Shown here in pieces: positions 54,203-63,320 of a stretch of DNA of 64,000 bases. Source of the DNA: FEB-25 sp963726315 (GTDB taxonomy: Bacteria > Chloroflexota > Anaerolineae > Anaerolineales > UBA4823); assembly GCA_963726315.1 (NCBI GenBank), contig CAVSBZ010000005.1, positions 930,001 to 994,000 on the forward strand, read 5' to 3'. Under the pieces are notes generated by a model that saw only the letters and a list, made by a program, of their open reading frames with translations, had not been told where the DNA came from and made no database searches. Both the position numbers and the translations under genes were made by a program. How positions within the stretch are numbered: position 1 is the stretch's first letter; each line of letters opens with the position of its first letter.

Positions 54203-56959
54203 ATGACTGATCATGATCTAATCCTTCTGCAGACCAAGCTGCATCGGCCACTGATTCCAAGGGGCTTGATAGATCGTCCGCGGTTATTCGAGCAACTTAA
54301 TAGTGCGATTGACTACCCACTGACCTTGATCTGTGCAGCAGCTGGATACGGTAAAACTACCCTGGTATGCTCCTGGCTTAATCATATTGCTGTTGAACGA
54401 AGTGGTGAGTTATCTTCCTTACCTTCAGCCTGGCTCTCTTTGGATGAAGAAGAAAGCGACCTCAGCCTATTTTTGCGTTATTTTGTTGCCGCAGTACGTA
54501 CGATTTTTTCGAATGCATGTGAAGAGACCCTGATGTTACTTCAGGCAAGTCGGCAACCCCCACAAGCTGTCATCTACACAACGTTATGTAACGACCTGGA
54601 TAAACTTCCTGGAGAAATTCTACTAGTAATGGATGACTACCAGTTCATCCGAGGTAAAGAGGTACATGATCTATTCGGTGAACTGGTCCGCCATTGGCCA
54701 AAACCATTGCATTTGTTGCTGATCTCACGAATTGATCCGCCCCTTCCACTCACCAGTCTACGCGCGAAGAGGAAGATCCTGGAAATACGCACCCAAGACC
54801 TGCGTTTTTCCGAGCAGGAGACTTCTACCTATCTGGATCAGGCGCAGTTTTTTCATTTGAACGCGCACACCTTGGACCTTGTGAATGAACGCTTCGAAGG
54901 CTGGCCAGCCGGTCTGCATCTGGCTGCTCTTTCTTTACGTTCCACAGGTAGCCAAGAAACCGTTCAACTGGCTTTATCAAGTGAGGACGCCAATATAACC
55001 GGATACCTGTTGGATGAGGTTCTGGCTCACCAATATCCGGCGATCCACTCATTTTTATTGAGGACCTCTATCCTGGATCGTTTTTGCGCTTCACTGTGTG
55101 AAGCCGTCATTGGAGAGATCGATACGATATGGAACGTGCGCGCTTGCCTGGACTGGATCGAACACTCCGAGCTGTTCCTTTCACCCCTTGACAGCCGCCG
55201 GGAATGGTACCGCTACCACCACTTATTCCAGGAATTGCTGCAGCAGAGATTATCCATTGAAATTTCACCTGACCAGGTGAAAAACCTGCATCGCCGGGCA
55301 TCAGCCTGGTTCGAAGAACACGGACTGTTGGATGAAGCCTTACACCATGCCCAGGCAGCTGGAGATTTTAACCTGGCTGCCCGTCAGATGAGTGCTGGCT
55401 TGCGTGATGTGATCAACCGCGAGGACCGACTGACCCTAGAACGCTGGATACGCATATTACCTGAAGAGATGATCCAACGACAGCCGCAGCTATTGATGAT
55501 CAGGGCTTGGGCGTTCCAGTTCTCATGGAGATTAGACCTGCAGGCGCAGGTGATCAAGCAGATCGAAAACTTAGTAGATGCAGATGATGGTACCTCGTTG
55601 CCGGCGGATGACCTTCAGCTCCTACAGGCGCAAATCCTCCTCTTGAAAGCTCAGCAGGCATATTTAGGTAACCAGCCGAGATTGACGATCGATTTTTGCA
55701 ATCAGGCATTAGCGCTCCTGCCCTTATCGTGGACATTTGGGCGCGGTGCAGCGATGCTTTTCCTGGGCTTTTCTATGCAAGCCAGCGGCCAGGCCCAAAC
55801 CGCCGAACAATTGTTGCTCAATGCCTATGAGTCTTACGGTGATAAGACCGATACCTATGCCCTGTTAGTGTTGGACTCTCTCTGCTTCATTTATATATAT
55901 ACCGGTCAGCTTGAACAGACCAGGCAAATTGCCCAGGTTCTAGTCCGAGGAGCTACCCACAGTGGGATTGCCTTCATGCGGTACCTGGGAATCTGGTACC
56001 TCGGCTTGGTGTGCTATCAATTCAATGAGCTGGAAGCTGCCGCGCATTACTTTACCCAGATCGTCGAAAACCGATATATCGTTCAGATAACTACTTATCG
56101 TGATGCAGTTACAGGCCTGGCGTTGATCTATCAAATCCTTGGGCAGAGTTCTGAAGCTGAGCAGATGTTGGATTCTGTCAGCCAGTATGACCTGGAGCAG
56201 AGGGGGAGCGAAGATATCCGGACACGCTCCTTGCGGGCCAGGTTATTACTCATGCAAGGTGACATAGAACGGGCCGGCCAATGGGCTGACACATTAACCG
56301 ATCCGCCACCAAACCAGCCTCTATTGTGGCTTGAAGAACCGCAGGTGACTCGAGCGAACATATTGGTAGCCAGAGGCAAAGATGCTGACCTGCGTTTGGC
56401 AACCGAAATTTTGGATGCCTTGGAAGATATTACAAATCGAACCTTTAACACGCGTTATAAGATTGTTATTCTATCGCTACGCGCCCTGGTGTTAGATGCC
56501 GAGGGGAAAACCGACCAGGCTAATGCTGCATTAGTTCAGGCGCTAGAACTCGGAAAACCGGGCGGTTTCATACGAGTTTTCGTCGACCTGGGTAAATCCA
56601 TGCGAGCGATTCTCCAGCGGCTCGTCAGTCAAGGTCACTTGGTGGAGACCATAAATCGCATTCTGGCGGCATTTCCGGATAACAGTAGAAGTTCGAATGG
56701 TAGTGAAATACTCGATATGCGAGCAGGGCGTCCATCTGTTGAAACTTCGACAATGATCGATCCGCTGACCCGCAGAGAGCTTGAGGTTTTGACCTTATTA
56801 CGAGGGCCATCAAGTATCAAGGAAATTGCACAAAAATTAAATATCTCATATTCGACCGCCAAAGAATACACGATTAATATCTACGGTAAGCTGGGCGTTA
56901 ACCGGCGATGGGACGCTGTTGCCAGAGCAGAAGAATTAAATCTTCTTCCCCCACGCTGA
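54203..56959 (+). CDS. MalT/LuxR-type ATP-dependent transcriptional regulator
   Basis: An intact 918-residue regulator of the MalT class (STAND ATPase). Residues ~1-280 form the NTPase with Walker A AAAGYGKTTLVCSWL (about residue 42) and Walker B EILLVMDDY (about 140). An all-helical middle of TPR-like repeats (about 330-800) follows, which in MalT binds the inducer. The C-terminal LuxR-type helix-turn-helix reads LTRRELEVLTLLRGPSSIKE then STAKEYTINIYGKLGVN (about 855-905). It is paralogous to the broken gene at 42674. It likely activates the downstream small genes; inducer unknown. Confidence 0.93.
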   Translation: MTDHDLILLQTKLHRPLIPRGLIDRPRLFEQLNSAIDYPLTLICAAAGYGKTTLVCSWLNHIAVERSGELSSLPSAWLSLDEEESDLSLFLRYFVAAVRTIFSNACEETLMLLQASRQPPQAVIYTTLCNDLDKLPGEILLVMDDYQFIRGKEVHDLFGELVRHWPKPLHLLLISRIDPPLPLTSLRAKRKILEIRTQDLRFSEQETSTYLDQAQFFHLNAHTLDLVNERFEGWPAGLHLAALSLRSTGSQETVQLALSSEDANITGYLLDEVLAHQYPAIHSFLLRTSILDRFCASLCEAVIGEIDTIWNVRACLDWIEHSELFLSPLDSRREWYRYHHLFQELLQQRLSIEISPDQVKNLHRRASAWFEEHGLLDEALHHAQAAGDFNLAARQMSAGLRDVINREDRLTLERWIRILPEEMIQRQPQLLMIRAWAFQFSWRLDLQAQVIKQIENLVDADDGTSLPADDLQLLQAQILLLKAQQAYLGNQPRLTIDFCNQALALLPLSWTFGRGAAMLFLGFSMQASGQAQTAEQLLLNAYESYGDKTDTYALLVLDSLCFIYIYTGQLEQTRQIAQVLVRGATHSGIAFMRYLGIWYLGLVCYQFNELEAAAHYFTQIVENRYIVQITTYRDAVTGLALIYQILGQSSEAEQMLDSVSQYDLEQRGSEDIRTRSLRARLLLMQGDIERAGQWADTLTDPPPNQPLLWLEEPQVTRANILVARGKDADLRLATEILDALEDITNRTFNTRYKIVILSLRALVLDAEGKTDQANAALVQALELGKPGGFIRVFVDLGKSMRAILQRLVSQGHLVETINRILAAFPDNSRSSNGSEILDMRAGRPSVETSTMIDPLTRRELEVLTLLRGPSSIKEIAQKLNISYSTAKEYTINIYGKLGVNRRWDAVARAEELNLLPPR

Positions 56960-57003
56960 ACATCTTTCACTTTTGTAAATTCGAAATTTTTTTCATCCCT
57001 CCT

Positions 57004-57068
57004 TAATCACATCTAAAACCCTCCTTAAGGTGGTTTATTTACGCGGGAAAATCACCTATCATCTATTT
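57004..57068 (+). promoter_or_regulatory. Conserved leader with palindrome core, copy 2
   Basis: This aligns without gaps over ~45 bases with the leader at 45484, including AAGGTGGTTTATTTACGCGGG against AGGTGGTTTTTTTTCGCGGG (interrupted matches). The palindromic core here is CCTTAAGG (57023-57030). It lies in the 110-bp gap between the LuxR stop and the small protein ATG. Confidence 0.5.
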
Positions 57069-57335
57069 ATGGAGACTACACTACATCAGATTGCTATCCC
57101 TTTCGACCGCCCGGCAACTTACCAAATAAATGTCCAAGGAAGGATCGATCCAGATTGGTCTGACCGCCTGGCAGGCTTGCAGATCAGCAATTCTGTAGAG
57201 CAGGCCGCCCCCCCAATTACAAGATTGTATGGAAAAGTAAGTGATCAGGCTGCCCTGCTCGGAGTGCTGAACTCATTGTATGAGCTGCATCTGCCCATTA
57301 TTTCAGTGTTTGTCCAGCCGGACCCAGATGCATAG
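57069..57335 (+). CDS. Small conserved protein after LuxR gene, copy 2
   Basis: An 88-residue protein related to that at 45552. The shared parts are FDRPATYQINVQGRIDP, SDRLAGL and SDQAALLGVLNSLYELHLPI. The frame extends back to a GTG at 57030, but the ATG at 57069 aligns with the copy 1 start. No membrane span; no recognised motif. Retained with its LuxR gene in both modules, so a functional link is likely, though its nature is unknown. Confidence 0.7.
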   Translation: METTLHQIAIPFDRPATYQINVQGRIDPDWSDRLAGLQISNSVEQAAPPITRLYGKVSDQAALLGVLNSLYELHLPIISVFVQPDPDA

Positions 57336-57607
57336 GGAAGTTTGATAGTTAGATAATCTCTCGAGAAAACGGAATTTAAATTCCTAACAGATAAGGAGCA
57401 AACAGAATAAAATCACATCCCACTGACTCACCCAATTTATCTTTACGGAAGTGCCTGGTTATTCCTGGCAGTAGCAGTGTCTATTGACGAGATGCCTCAT
57501 AGGAGCCGCTAATATAGTAGCCCGTAATATCGGCGATCTGAGCGGGTATGAGACTACCATCACTATAGTTCTTCGACCATAAAACTATATTTAAGGAGAA
57601 AAATAAA

Positions 57608-57925
57608 ATGCCGTGTCTATTTGCACTATTTGCTGGAATTTTCCCACGTTTAGCAGATATCTTCATCTGGATTGCCCGTCCAACCATGTTCATGAACGCA
57701 TTCAATGATAAATGGTGGTGGGCAGTTCTCGGGATCATCTTCCTGCCATTTACCACGCTGATGTATGCCATCATGTCGTGGGGCGGGTCAAGGGTAACAG
57801 GTTGGGATTGGTTGTGGATCATCCTGGCAGTATTCCTTGATCTTTCGCATTATGCCCACACTGCCTACAACAATAAGGAAGCCATCCCAGGGTATACACC
57901 TGCTCCCACGCAGCCGGCAGCGTAA
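57608..57925 (+). CDS. Conserved 105-residue membrane protein, copy 2
   Basis: Nearly identical over its whole length to the product of 46304-46621, with differences such as I for M in the first helix and KEAIPG for RNAIPG near the tail. The leader AAGGAGAAAAATAAAATG is also shared. Two or three membrane segments and a Pro/Ala-rich C-terminus are visible. Between it and the preceding small protein gene the 272-bp gap holds no intact counterpart of the 100-residue membrane protein of copy 1. Confidence 0.75.
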   Translation: MPCLFALFAGIFPRLADIFIWIARPTMFMNAFNDKWWWAVLGIIFLPFTTLMYAIMSWGGSRVTGWDWLWIILAVFLDLSHYAHTAYNNKEAIPGYTPAPTQPAA

Positions 57926-58107
57926 GACCGGTCGGGGTAAGATTTCACCCAATAGAAGTCCCGATGACTTCTTGAAGATAAATCGAGACGGAGAAAGTCT
58001 CTTTTTTATGCTGGTGAAATAGGTTGGGAGGCAGTAAGGATTGCCCTCCCAACCCAATTCACCTCACATCCATATCGGATTATATTTTTACGAAAAGGAG
58101 AAATCCA

Positions 58108-58563
58108 ATGACATATGGTCCAGTTGATTTTCTCGCCCTTGAATTCAAGGGCAACAAGTTTACAGGTGAGATTCTTCCAGCTCTGCAAGAGCTGGTGGAA
58201 AACAAGATCGTTCGGGTGATTGATTTAGTCATCATCATGGTTCAAGATGGAAAATATCAAACACTCGAGCTGCAACAAATGGATGCCACAACGATCGCCA
58301 TCTTCGACCCACTCGAGGTCGAAATTAGTGGGATGATTCAGGTCGAAGATATCGAGATGATCAGCCAGGAATTGGAAGACAATACCACCGCTGCCTTGTT
58401 GATGGTCGAAAATCTGTGGGCAATCAAATTCGGTGAAGCTGTGCTGAAGGCAGACGGCCGGATGGTGAGGCACGAACGGATCCCCTTCGAGGTCGTGAAC
58501 GAAGTAATGGAGATGTTCGCCGAGGCAGAATCGTCTCAGATTAATTCCCCGAGTAATAAATAG
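58108..58563 (+). CDS. DUF6325-like protein, copy 1
   Basis: A 151-residue soluble protein opening YGPVDFLALEFKGNKFTGEI, followed by ILPALQELVENKIVRVIDLV and VEDIEMISQELEDNTTAALL. It resembles the DUF1269/DUF6325 group, and a second, diverged member lies at 63321-63746. The ATG at 58108 has AAAGGAG upstream; an earlier in-frame codon at 58024 is not supported. It probably forms an operon with the SHOCT gene (spacing 14 bp). Function unknown. Confidence 0.75.
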   Translation: MTYGPVDFLALEFKGNKFTGEILPALQELVENKIVRVIDLVIIMVQDGKYQTLELQQMDATTIAIFDPLEVEISGMIQVEDIEMISQELEDNTTAALLMVENLWAIKFGEAVLKADGRMVRHERIPFEVVNEVMEMFAEAESSQINSPSNK

Positions 58564-58577
58564 ACCAGGAGGTCAAA

Positions 58578-58922
58578 ATGATGCGAAGAAGAATGAGAAG
58601 AAGAGCTGTAGTTGGAGCAGTCGCTACGACGGCGGTAGTTGTTGGTACAGCCGGTGCGGTCCGTCATGGTCAGCAACAGAAGTATGCGCAGCAAGATGCG
58701 CAAGCTCAGCAGCAATATGACCAGGCTTATCAGCAGGGCGCTGCCGATACGGCTGCACAGCAGCAGTATACGCCACCGCCCCCCGAATATGCAGCTCCAG
58801 TTCAGCCACCACCTGCAGATGACCTGACGACTAAACTGCAACAGCTGGCTGATCTGCACGCTTCGGGTGTTTTGACAGATGAAGAGTTCTCTGCAGCCAA
58901 GCAAAAACTGCTGGCAAGCTGA
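58578..58922 (+). CDS. SHOCT-domain membrane protein
   Basis: A 114-residue protein: an Arg-rich start (MMRRRMRRR), one hydrophobic helix (VVGAVATTAVVVGTAGAV), a Gln/Ala-rich linker (about 33-70), a Pro-rich stretch, and a C-terminal SHOCT domain (KLQQLADLHASGVLTDEEFS). SHOCT domains are short oligomerisation modules. DUF6325 and SHOCT genes are often adjacent, as here. AGGAGG precedes the ATG. Confidence 0.85.
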   Translation: MMRRRMRRRAVVGAVATTAVVVGTAGAVRHGQQQKYAQQDAQAQQQYDQAYQQGAADTAAQQQYTPPPPEYAAPVQPPPADDLTTKLQQLADLHASGVLTDEEFSAAKQKLLAS

Positions 58923-59034
58923 TCGCCAACATAGATAAGATAATGAGTACAGTTAGTTAGAGCCAGCATCACAGGGCTAACTTACTGTGCGATGATTGTA
59001 TGCCTGTTTAAAGTAAATGAAAGAGAATGTGGCG

Positions 59035-59490
59035 ATGATTAAAAAATTTCAACCTGTGACTTTGCTTGCAGCTCTCGGTATCGTTCTCCTGCTCGCTGCC
59101 TGCACGCAAGCGGTTACGCCAACGTCAGATAATTCTATCCAGGATATTGTTTGGCAGTGGGTGAGTGCAACCAATAAAACGACGGGCGTGGTTACTACTG
59201 TGACCAACCCAGAAAATTATTCGATCACCTTTAATACTGACGGCACACTGGTTGGTAAAGCTGATTGCAACAATTTCAATGGAACCTACTCGCAAGAGAA
59301 CGGTTTTTCTATCAAAATAGGTGCCTCAACAATGGCCTACTGTGGTGACACATCTTTGGACCAACAATATCTGGAGCTGTTGGCTAATGTAGCCGCTGGC
59401 GGCCCAGATAGTGAAGGCGGTTTGGCACTGGAAACTGCTGGTGGCGAGCAGCGCATGGTTTTCAAAGATGGAGGCCCCGCGTCGAAATGA
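59035..59490 (+). CDS. META-domain lipoprotein (HslJ-like)
   Basis: A protein of about 151 residues with a lipoprotein signal (LLAALGIVLLLAACTQ; lipobox LLAAC) and one META domain: IVWQWVSATNK, then YSITFNTDGTLVGKADCNNF, NGTYSQENG and MAYCGDTSLDQQYLELL. META proteins such as HslJ are linked to heat or antibiotic stress, but the activity is unknown. The ATG at 59035 gives the proper signal; an earlier ATG at 59017 lacks a Shine-Dalgarno. Confidence 0.87.
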   Translation: MIKKFQPVTLLAALGIVLLLAACTQAVTPTSDNSIQDIVWQWVSATNKTTGVVTTVTNPENYSITFNTDGTLVGKADCNNFNGTYSQENGFSIKIGASTMAYCGDTSLDQQYLELLANVAAGGPDSEGGLALETAGGEQRMVFKDGGPASK

Positions 59491-59653
59491 ACGCATCGTT
59501 ATCACCCCTTCCGACGAGCTAGAACATCGTTCGGAGCTGAATCAGGAGATAACGGAGTATGAGGTAGAGAGATGTTTTTTCAAATTAGTGCATGGCTTAC
59601 ACCGATAAATACGGGCACTTGCCCCCAATCATTAAAAGCAATAAGAGAACAAG

Positions 59654-60802
59654 ATGACAAATAATGATCCTATGTCCCTGCCGGTTCCCGCATTTTTAGG
59701 TGGAACAAAGGCGATCACCCTGACTCCAGTCGTGGGTACACCGCGACGTGAGTATGCTGAGATGTTCATCCCAGGTGAAGAAGAGCTCGAAGATGGTGAG
59801 TTGCGAGTGACGGTGCTGGGGAGCGGTAATCCATGGAACACACGCGCTCAAGCTTCAGCCAGCGTGATGATCGAGGTGGGCAACCCTGAGCGCGACATTC
59901 TGGTTTTTGATCTCGGAAGCGGTTCCACGGCAAATTACGCCAGTTTAAAACTTCCAATCAATAAGCTCAATAAAGTGTTCTTCACTCACCTGCATGCTGA
60001 TCACACCGGCGATCTGATCACGCTCTCTGGTAGCTGGTCGAAAGTAGGACGGGCTGATGGACCGGTCTATGTGTGGGGTCCCAGTGGGGATGAGCCTCGC
60101 CTGGGCACGAAGCACTTTGTCGAAGGAATCGAGCAAGCACTTGCCTGGGACACCGCGGCTGGGCATGGCGCCATCAACCCGGATAGTATGAAGATTGTAG
60201 TGACCGAGTTTAACTACAGCCAGTCCCAGGTAGTCTACAACGAAAATGGCGTGAAGGTGACCTCGTTCCCTGTCGTCCACGCCCTCAGCGGTGCCGTCGG
60301 CTATCGCCTCGACTTCGCCGGCCTATCGTTCGGCTTTTCGGGCGACACGCGCGCCTGCCGTCCGCTTGCACGGGCTTGCGAAGGCGTCGACTTGCTCATC
60401 CATGAGTGTTTCCCGCCTGCGGCAGCGCTGGCTGCCGCCTCGGGGCTCTCCATCGAACGGGCGACGATCGCGCTCAATGCCGCTCATACTTCGCCAAAGG
60501 CTGCCGGTAAGGTGTTTGGGCTGGTTAAGCCACGCGTGGCGGGCCTTTACCATACTTTACTATCGCCCCAAGTCATCCATATGGTCTTCTCAGAGCTTGG
60601 CAGTGTGTATAACGGTCCCGTAGTGCAGACCCAGGACCTGACAGTGTTCAATGTGACGAAGGAAGCTGTGGTCGCTCGCCAGGTAAAGCAATTTGACCAG
60701 CTGCCTCCAACCCCAGGCAAGCAGCGCGTGGCCTTTGCGCCAGTTGCTGTACCACCACCCGATTGGTGGGCAGAGGCACTCATCCCGCTTGATGATGTGT
60801 GA
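59654..60802 (+). CDS. MBL-fold metallo-hydrolase
   Basis: A 382-residue metallo-beta-lactamase-fold enzyme. The metal motif THLHADHTGDL (HxHxDH) lies near residue 112; further ligands are probably His in FPVVHALSG, Asp in GFSGDTRACRP and the late His in AGLYHTLLS. The TVLGSGNPW start and TRAQASASVMIEVG resemble the RNase Z/AtsA-type arylsulfatase branch. No signal peptide is seen. Since it directly precedes a sulfatase gene, ester or sulfate-ester hydrolysis is possible, but the substrate is not determined. Confidence 0.85.
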   Translation: MTNNDPMSLPVPAFLGGTKAITLTPVVGTPRREYAEMFIPGEEELEDGELRVTVLGSGNPWNTRAQASASVMIEVGNPERDILVFDLGSGSTANYASLKLPINKLNKVFFTHLHADHTGDLITLSGSWSKVGRADGPVYVWGPSGDEPRLGTKHFVEGIEQALAWDTAAGHGAINPDSMKIVVTEFNYSQSQVVYNENGVKVTSFPVVHALSGAVGYRLDFAGLSFGFSGDTRACRPLARACEGVDLLIHECFPPAAALAAASGLSIERATIALNAAHTSPKAAGKVFGLVKPRVAGLYHTLLSPQVIHMVFSELGSVYNGPVVQTQDLTVFNVTKEAVVARQVKQFDQLPPTPGKQRVAFAPVAVPPPDWWAEALIPLDDV

Positions 60803-60880
60803 GATTAAAAACTAGTCAGATCATGATTGTACCAAGAACCAATAATAATCACATGAAACACTATCGAAAGGAGATGTTAA

Positions 60881-63244
60881 ATGGCACTTAAGATTTACAA
60901 GGAAGGCACCCCATTTACAGGGGTTATTGGACGGACCACTGAAGAGTCGTCGCCAGCCTGGCCGGAGGCACCCCGCCCCCCGGAAGGCGCACCCAACGTG
61001 CTTTTCTGGGTGTTGGACGACGTCGGCTATGGGCAGTTATCCAGTTTCGGTGGGCTGGTAGAAACACCTGTGCTGGACAGCCTGGCTGCCAATGGCTTGC
61101 GCTACACCAACATGCACACCACTGCCTTGTGCTCTCCTTCGCGCGGCTGCATTTTAACCGGGCGCAATCACCATTCTATAGGGTTGGCTTCGATCACTGA
61201 GACTTCTACGGGATACCCTGGATACAATGGTATCCTGCCTTTTGATAAGGGCATGCTCAGTGAGATGCTGTTGCCGGTGGGCTATAACACTTTCTGTTTG
61301 GGGAAATGGCACCTCACACCCCCAGAACATACAACCCCTGCCGGACCCTATGATCGCTGGCCGCTCGGGCGTGGTTTTGAACGTTACTATGGTTTCTTAG
61401 GTGGCGAAACCCACCAGTGGTACCCTGAATTAGTGTATGACAACCACGAAGTCACGCAGCCCAAACTCCCAGAAGAGGGCTACCACCTGAGCATCGACCT
61501 GGCTGACAAAGCCATCGAGTTCATCCAGGATTCGCAAGTCAACGCCCCGGATAAACCCTTTTTCCTATATTACGCCACCGGTGCCGGTCACGCACCTCAC
61601 CATGTGCCCAAAGAGTGGGCAGATAAGTACAAGGGTAAGTTCGACATGGGCTGGGATAAGTACCGCGAGCTGGTCCACAAGCGCCAGCTTGAGATGGGCA
61701 TCCTCCCACCAGGTACCGAATTATCTGCGCATGACCCTGACGTGCCGGTTTGGGACACACTTCCCGCTCCTGCCAAGCAGTTATTCGCTCGCATGATGGA
61801 AGTCTATGCTGGATTCGTCAGCTTCACCGACTATCATTTCGGACGCATCCTTGATTTCCTGAAAGAGATCGGCGAGCTGGACAACACCCTGATCATGGTC
61901 GTCTCCGATAACGGTGCCAGCTCCGAGGGCGGACCGGTGGGCTCACTCAATGAAATGTTCTTCTTCAACAATGTCAAGGAATTACTCGAAGATAACCTCA
62001 AGATGATCGACAAGCTGGGTGGTGTTGAGACCCTCAACCACTACGCCTGGGGTTGGACCAACGCAGGAAATACCCCCTTCCGCCGCTGGAAGCGTGAGAC
62101 CTACCGGGGCGGCTGTACTGATCCATTCATCGTATCCTGGCCGAATGGCATCCAGGCACATGGCGAAATTCGGACGCAGTATGCTCATATCATCGATATG
62201 GTCCCAACGGTGCTAGAAGCCATTGGTCTGGAAGCTCCCCAAACCATTCGTGGCGTGACCCAGGCGCCTATCGATGGAGTGAGCTTTGCCCACACCTTCA
62301 ACCAGGCAGCAGAACCCAGCAATCACCATACCCAGTATTTTGAGATGTTCGGTCATCGCTCGATCTACCACGATGGCTGGCGTGCGGTCTGCCCCTGGCC
62401 AGGCCCGAGTTTCACCGAGGCTGCCAAGAAAGGCCGGCAATTTGGATCACCGATACCTAATGAGGTGCTGGTGGATATCGAAGCCCACGATTGGGAGCTG
62501 TACCACATTGACGAGGACTATTCCGAATGCCATAACCTGGCGGCAGAGAATCGGCCCAAAGTGATCGAAATGGTTGGGCGCTGGTGGGCTGAAGCGGGTA
62601 AGTACCAGGTGCTGCCGATCGATGGCGATGTCCGCGGCCGCCTTGTAGTAGAACGTCCGACGATCGCCAAACCAAGAAATAAGATCGTCCTGTATCCGGG
62701 AGGCTCATCAATCCCGTTTGCTGCCACTCCTAAGCTGTATAACCGTCCCTGGAGCATCACAGCGGACGTAGTGATCCCAAAGGGTGGCGCAGAGGGGGTT
62801 TTACTGGCTCAGGGTGGTCGTACAGGTGGTTATACTTTCTTTGTCAAAGATAACAGGCTCCATTTCTTGTACAACTTCCTTGGTCGCGACAAGTTCTGGG
62901 TGCATTCCAGCGAGACGATTCCGGAGGGCGAAGTTGAGCTGCGTTACGAGTTCGAGCCGACCGGGAAACCTAATCCTGCTGAAGGACTGGGAGTGCCTGC
63001 GCGTAGCCAGCTCTACATCAATCGCAAGCTGGTTGGTACCACCGACATGCCTTACTCGATCCTCTTCATCTTTGGGACGCAAGGACTGTCCTGCGGTTAC
63101 GACAGCGCCGATCCTGCTGCGCCTGGAGAGTATTCAGATGAGTTCCGCTTTACCGGTACGATCAAGCGCGTCACCATCGATCTTTCCGGCGAGCTGATCC
63201 CGGACAGTGAAATGGATATGAAGATCGCCATGGCGCGACAGTAA
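60881..63244 (+). CDS. Formylglycine-type arylsulfatase
   Basis: A 787-residue sulfatase that hydrolyses sulfate esters. The activation motif CSPSRGCILTGR (about residues 86-97) fits C-x-P-S-R-x-x-x-T-G, where the Cys becomes formylglycine. Metal-site parts are FWVLDDVGYGQL near the N-terminus and MVVSDNGASSEGG near 345. Other family segments are GKWHLTPPEH and GGCTDPFIVSWP. A C-terminal beta domain (about 610-775) follows. No signal peptide is visible, so it seems cytoplasmic, unlike many sulfatases. No formylglycine-generating enzyme gene is seen in this window. GAAAGGAG precedes the ATG. Confidence 0.93.
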   Translation: MALKIYKEGTPFTGVIGRTTEESSPAWPEAPRPPEGAPNVLFWVLDDVGYGQLSSFGGLVETPVLDSLAANGLRYTNMHTTALCSPSRGCILTGRNHHSIGLASITETSTGYPGYNGILPFDKGMLSEMLLPVGYNTFCLGKWHLTPPEHTTPAGPYDRWPLGRGFERYYGFLGGETHQWYPELVYDNHEVTQPKLPEEGYHLSIDLADKAIEFIQDSQVNAPDKPFFLYYATGAGHAPHHVPKEWADKYKGKFDMGWDKYRELVHKRQLEMGILPPGTELSAHDPDVPVWDTLPAPAKQLFARMMEVYAGFVSFTDYHFGRILDFLKEIGELDNTLIMVVSDNGASSEGGPVGSLNEMFFFNNVKELLEDNLKMIDKLGGVETLNHYAWGWTNAGNTPFRRWKRETYRGGCTDPFIVSWPNGIQAHGEIRTQYAHIIDMVPTVLEAIGLEAPQTIRGVTQAPIDGVSFAHTFNQAAEPSNHHTQYFEMFGHRSIYHDGWRAVCPWPGPSFTEAAKKGRQFGSPIPNEVLVDIEAHDWELYHIDEDYSECHNLAAENRPKVIEMVGRWWAEAGKYQVLPIDGDVRGRLVVERPTIAKPRNKIVLYPGGSSIPFAATPKLYNRPWSITADVVIPKGGAEGVLLAQGGRTGGYTFFVKDNRLHFLYNFLGRDKFWVHSSETIPEGEVELRYEFEPTGKPNPAEGLGVPARSQLYINRKLVGTTDMPYSILFIFGTQGLSCGYDSADPAAPGEYSDEFRFTGTIKRVTIDLSGELIPDSEMDMKIAMARQ

Positions 63245-63270
63245 AAAATGATGCGATCGTAGTTACTAAC

Positions 63271-63298
63271 CCCGAAGGGTTTCCAAAAACCCTTCGGG
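63271..63298 (+). terminator. Hairpin after the sulfatase gene
   Basis: CCCGAAGGGTTT and AAACCCTTCGGG form a 12-bp perfect stem around CCAA, 27 bp after the sulfatase stop. No T-run follows, and the next gene starts 22 bp later, so it may be an attenuator or mRNA-stability element. Confidence 0.6.
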
Positions 63299-63320
63299 AC
63301 TTACCCAAAGGAGGTAGATA

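Noticed and set aside
57395..57510. Remnant of the 100-residue membrane protein in module copy 2
   Set aside because: A short frame reads LYGSAWLFLAVAV, faintly like LYGAILAAFWTLV of copy 1, but the similarity is too short to claim.
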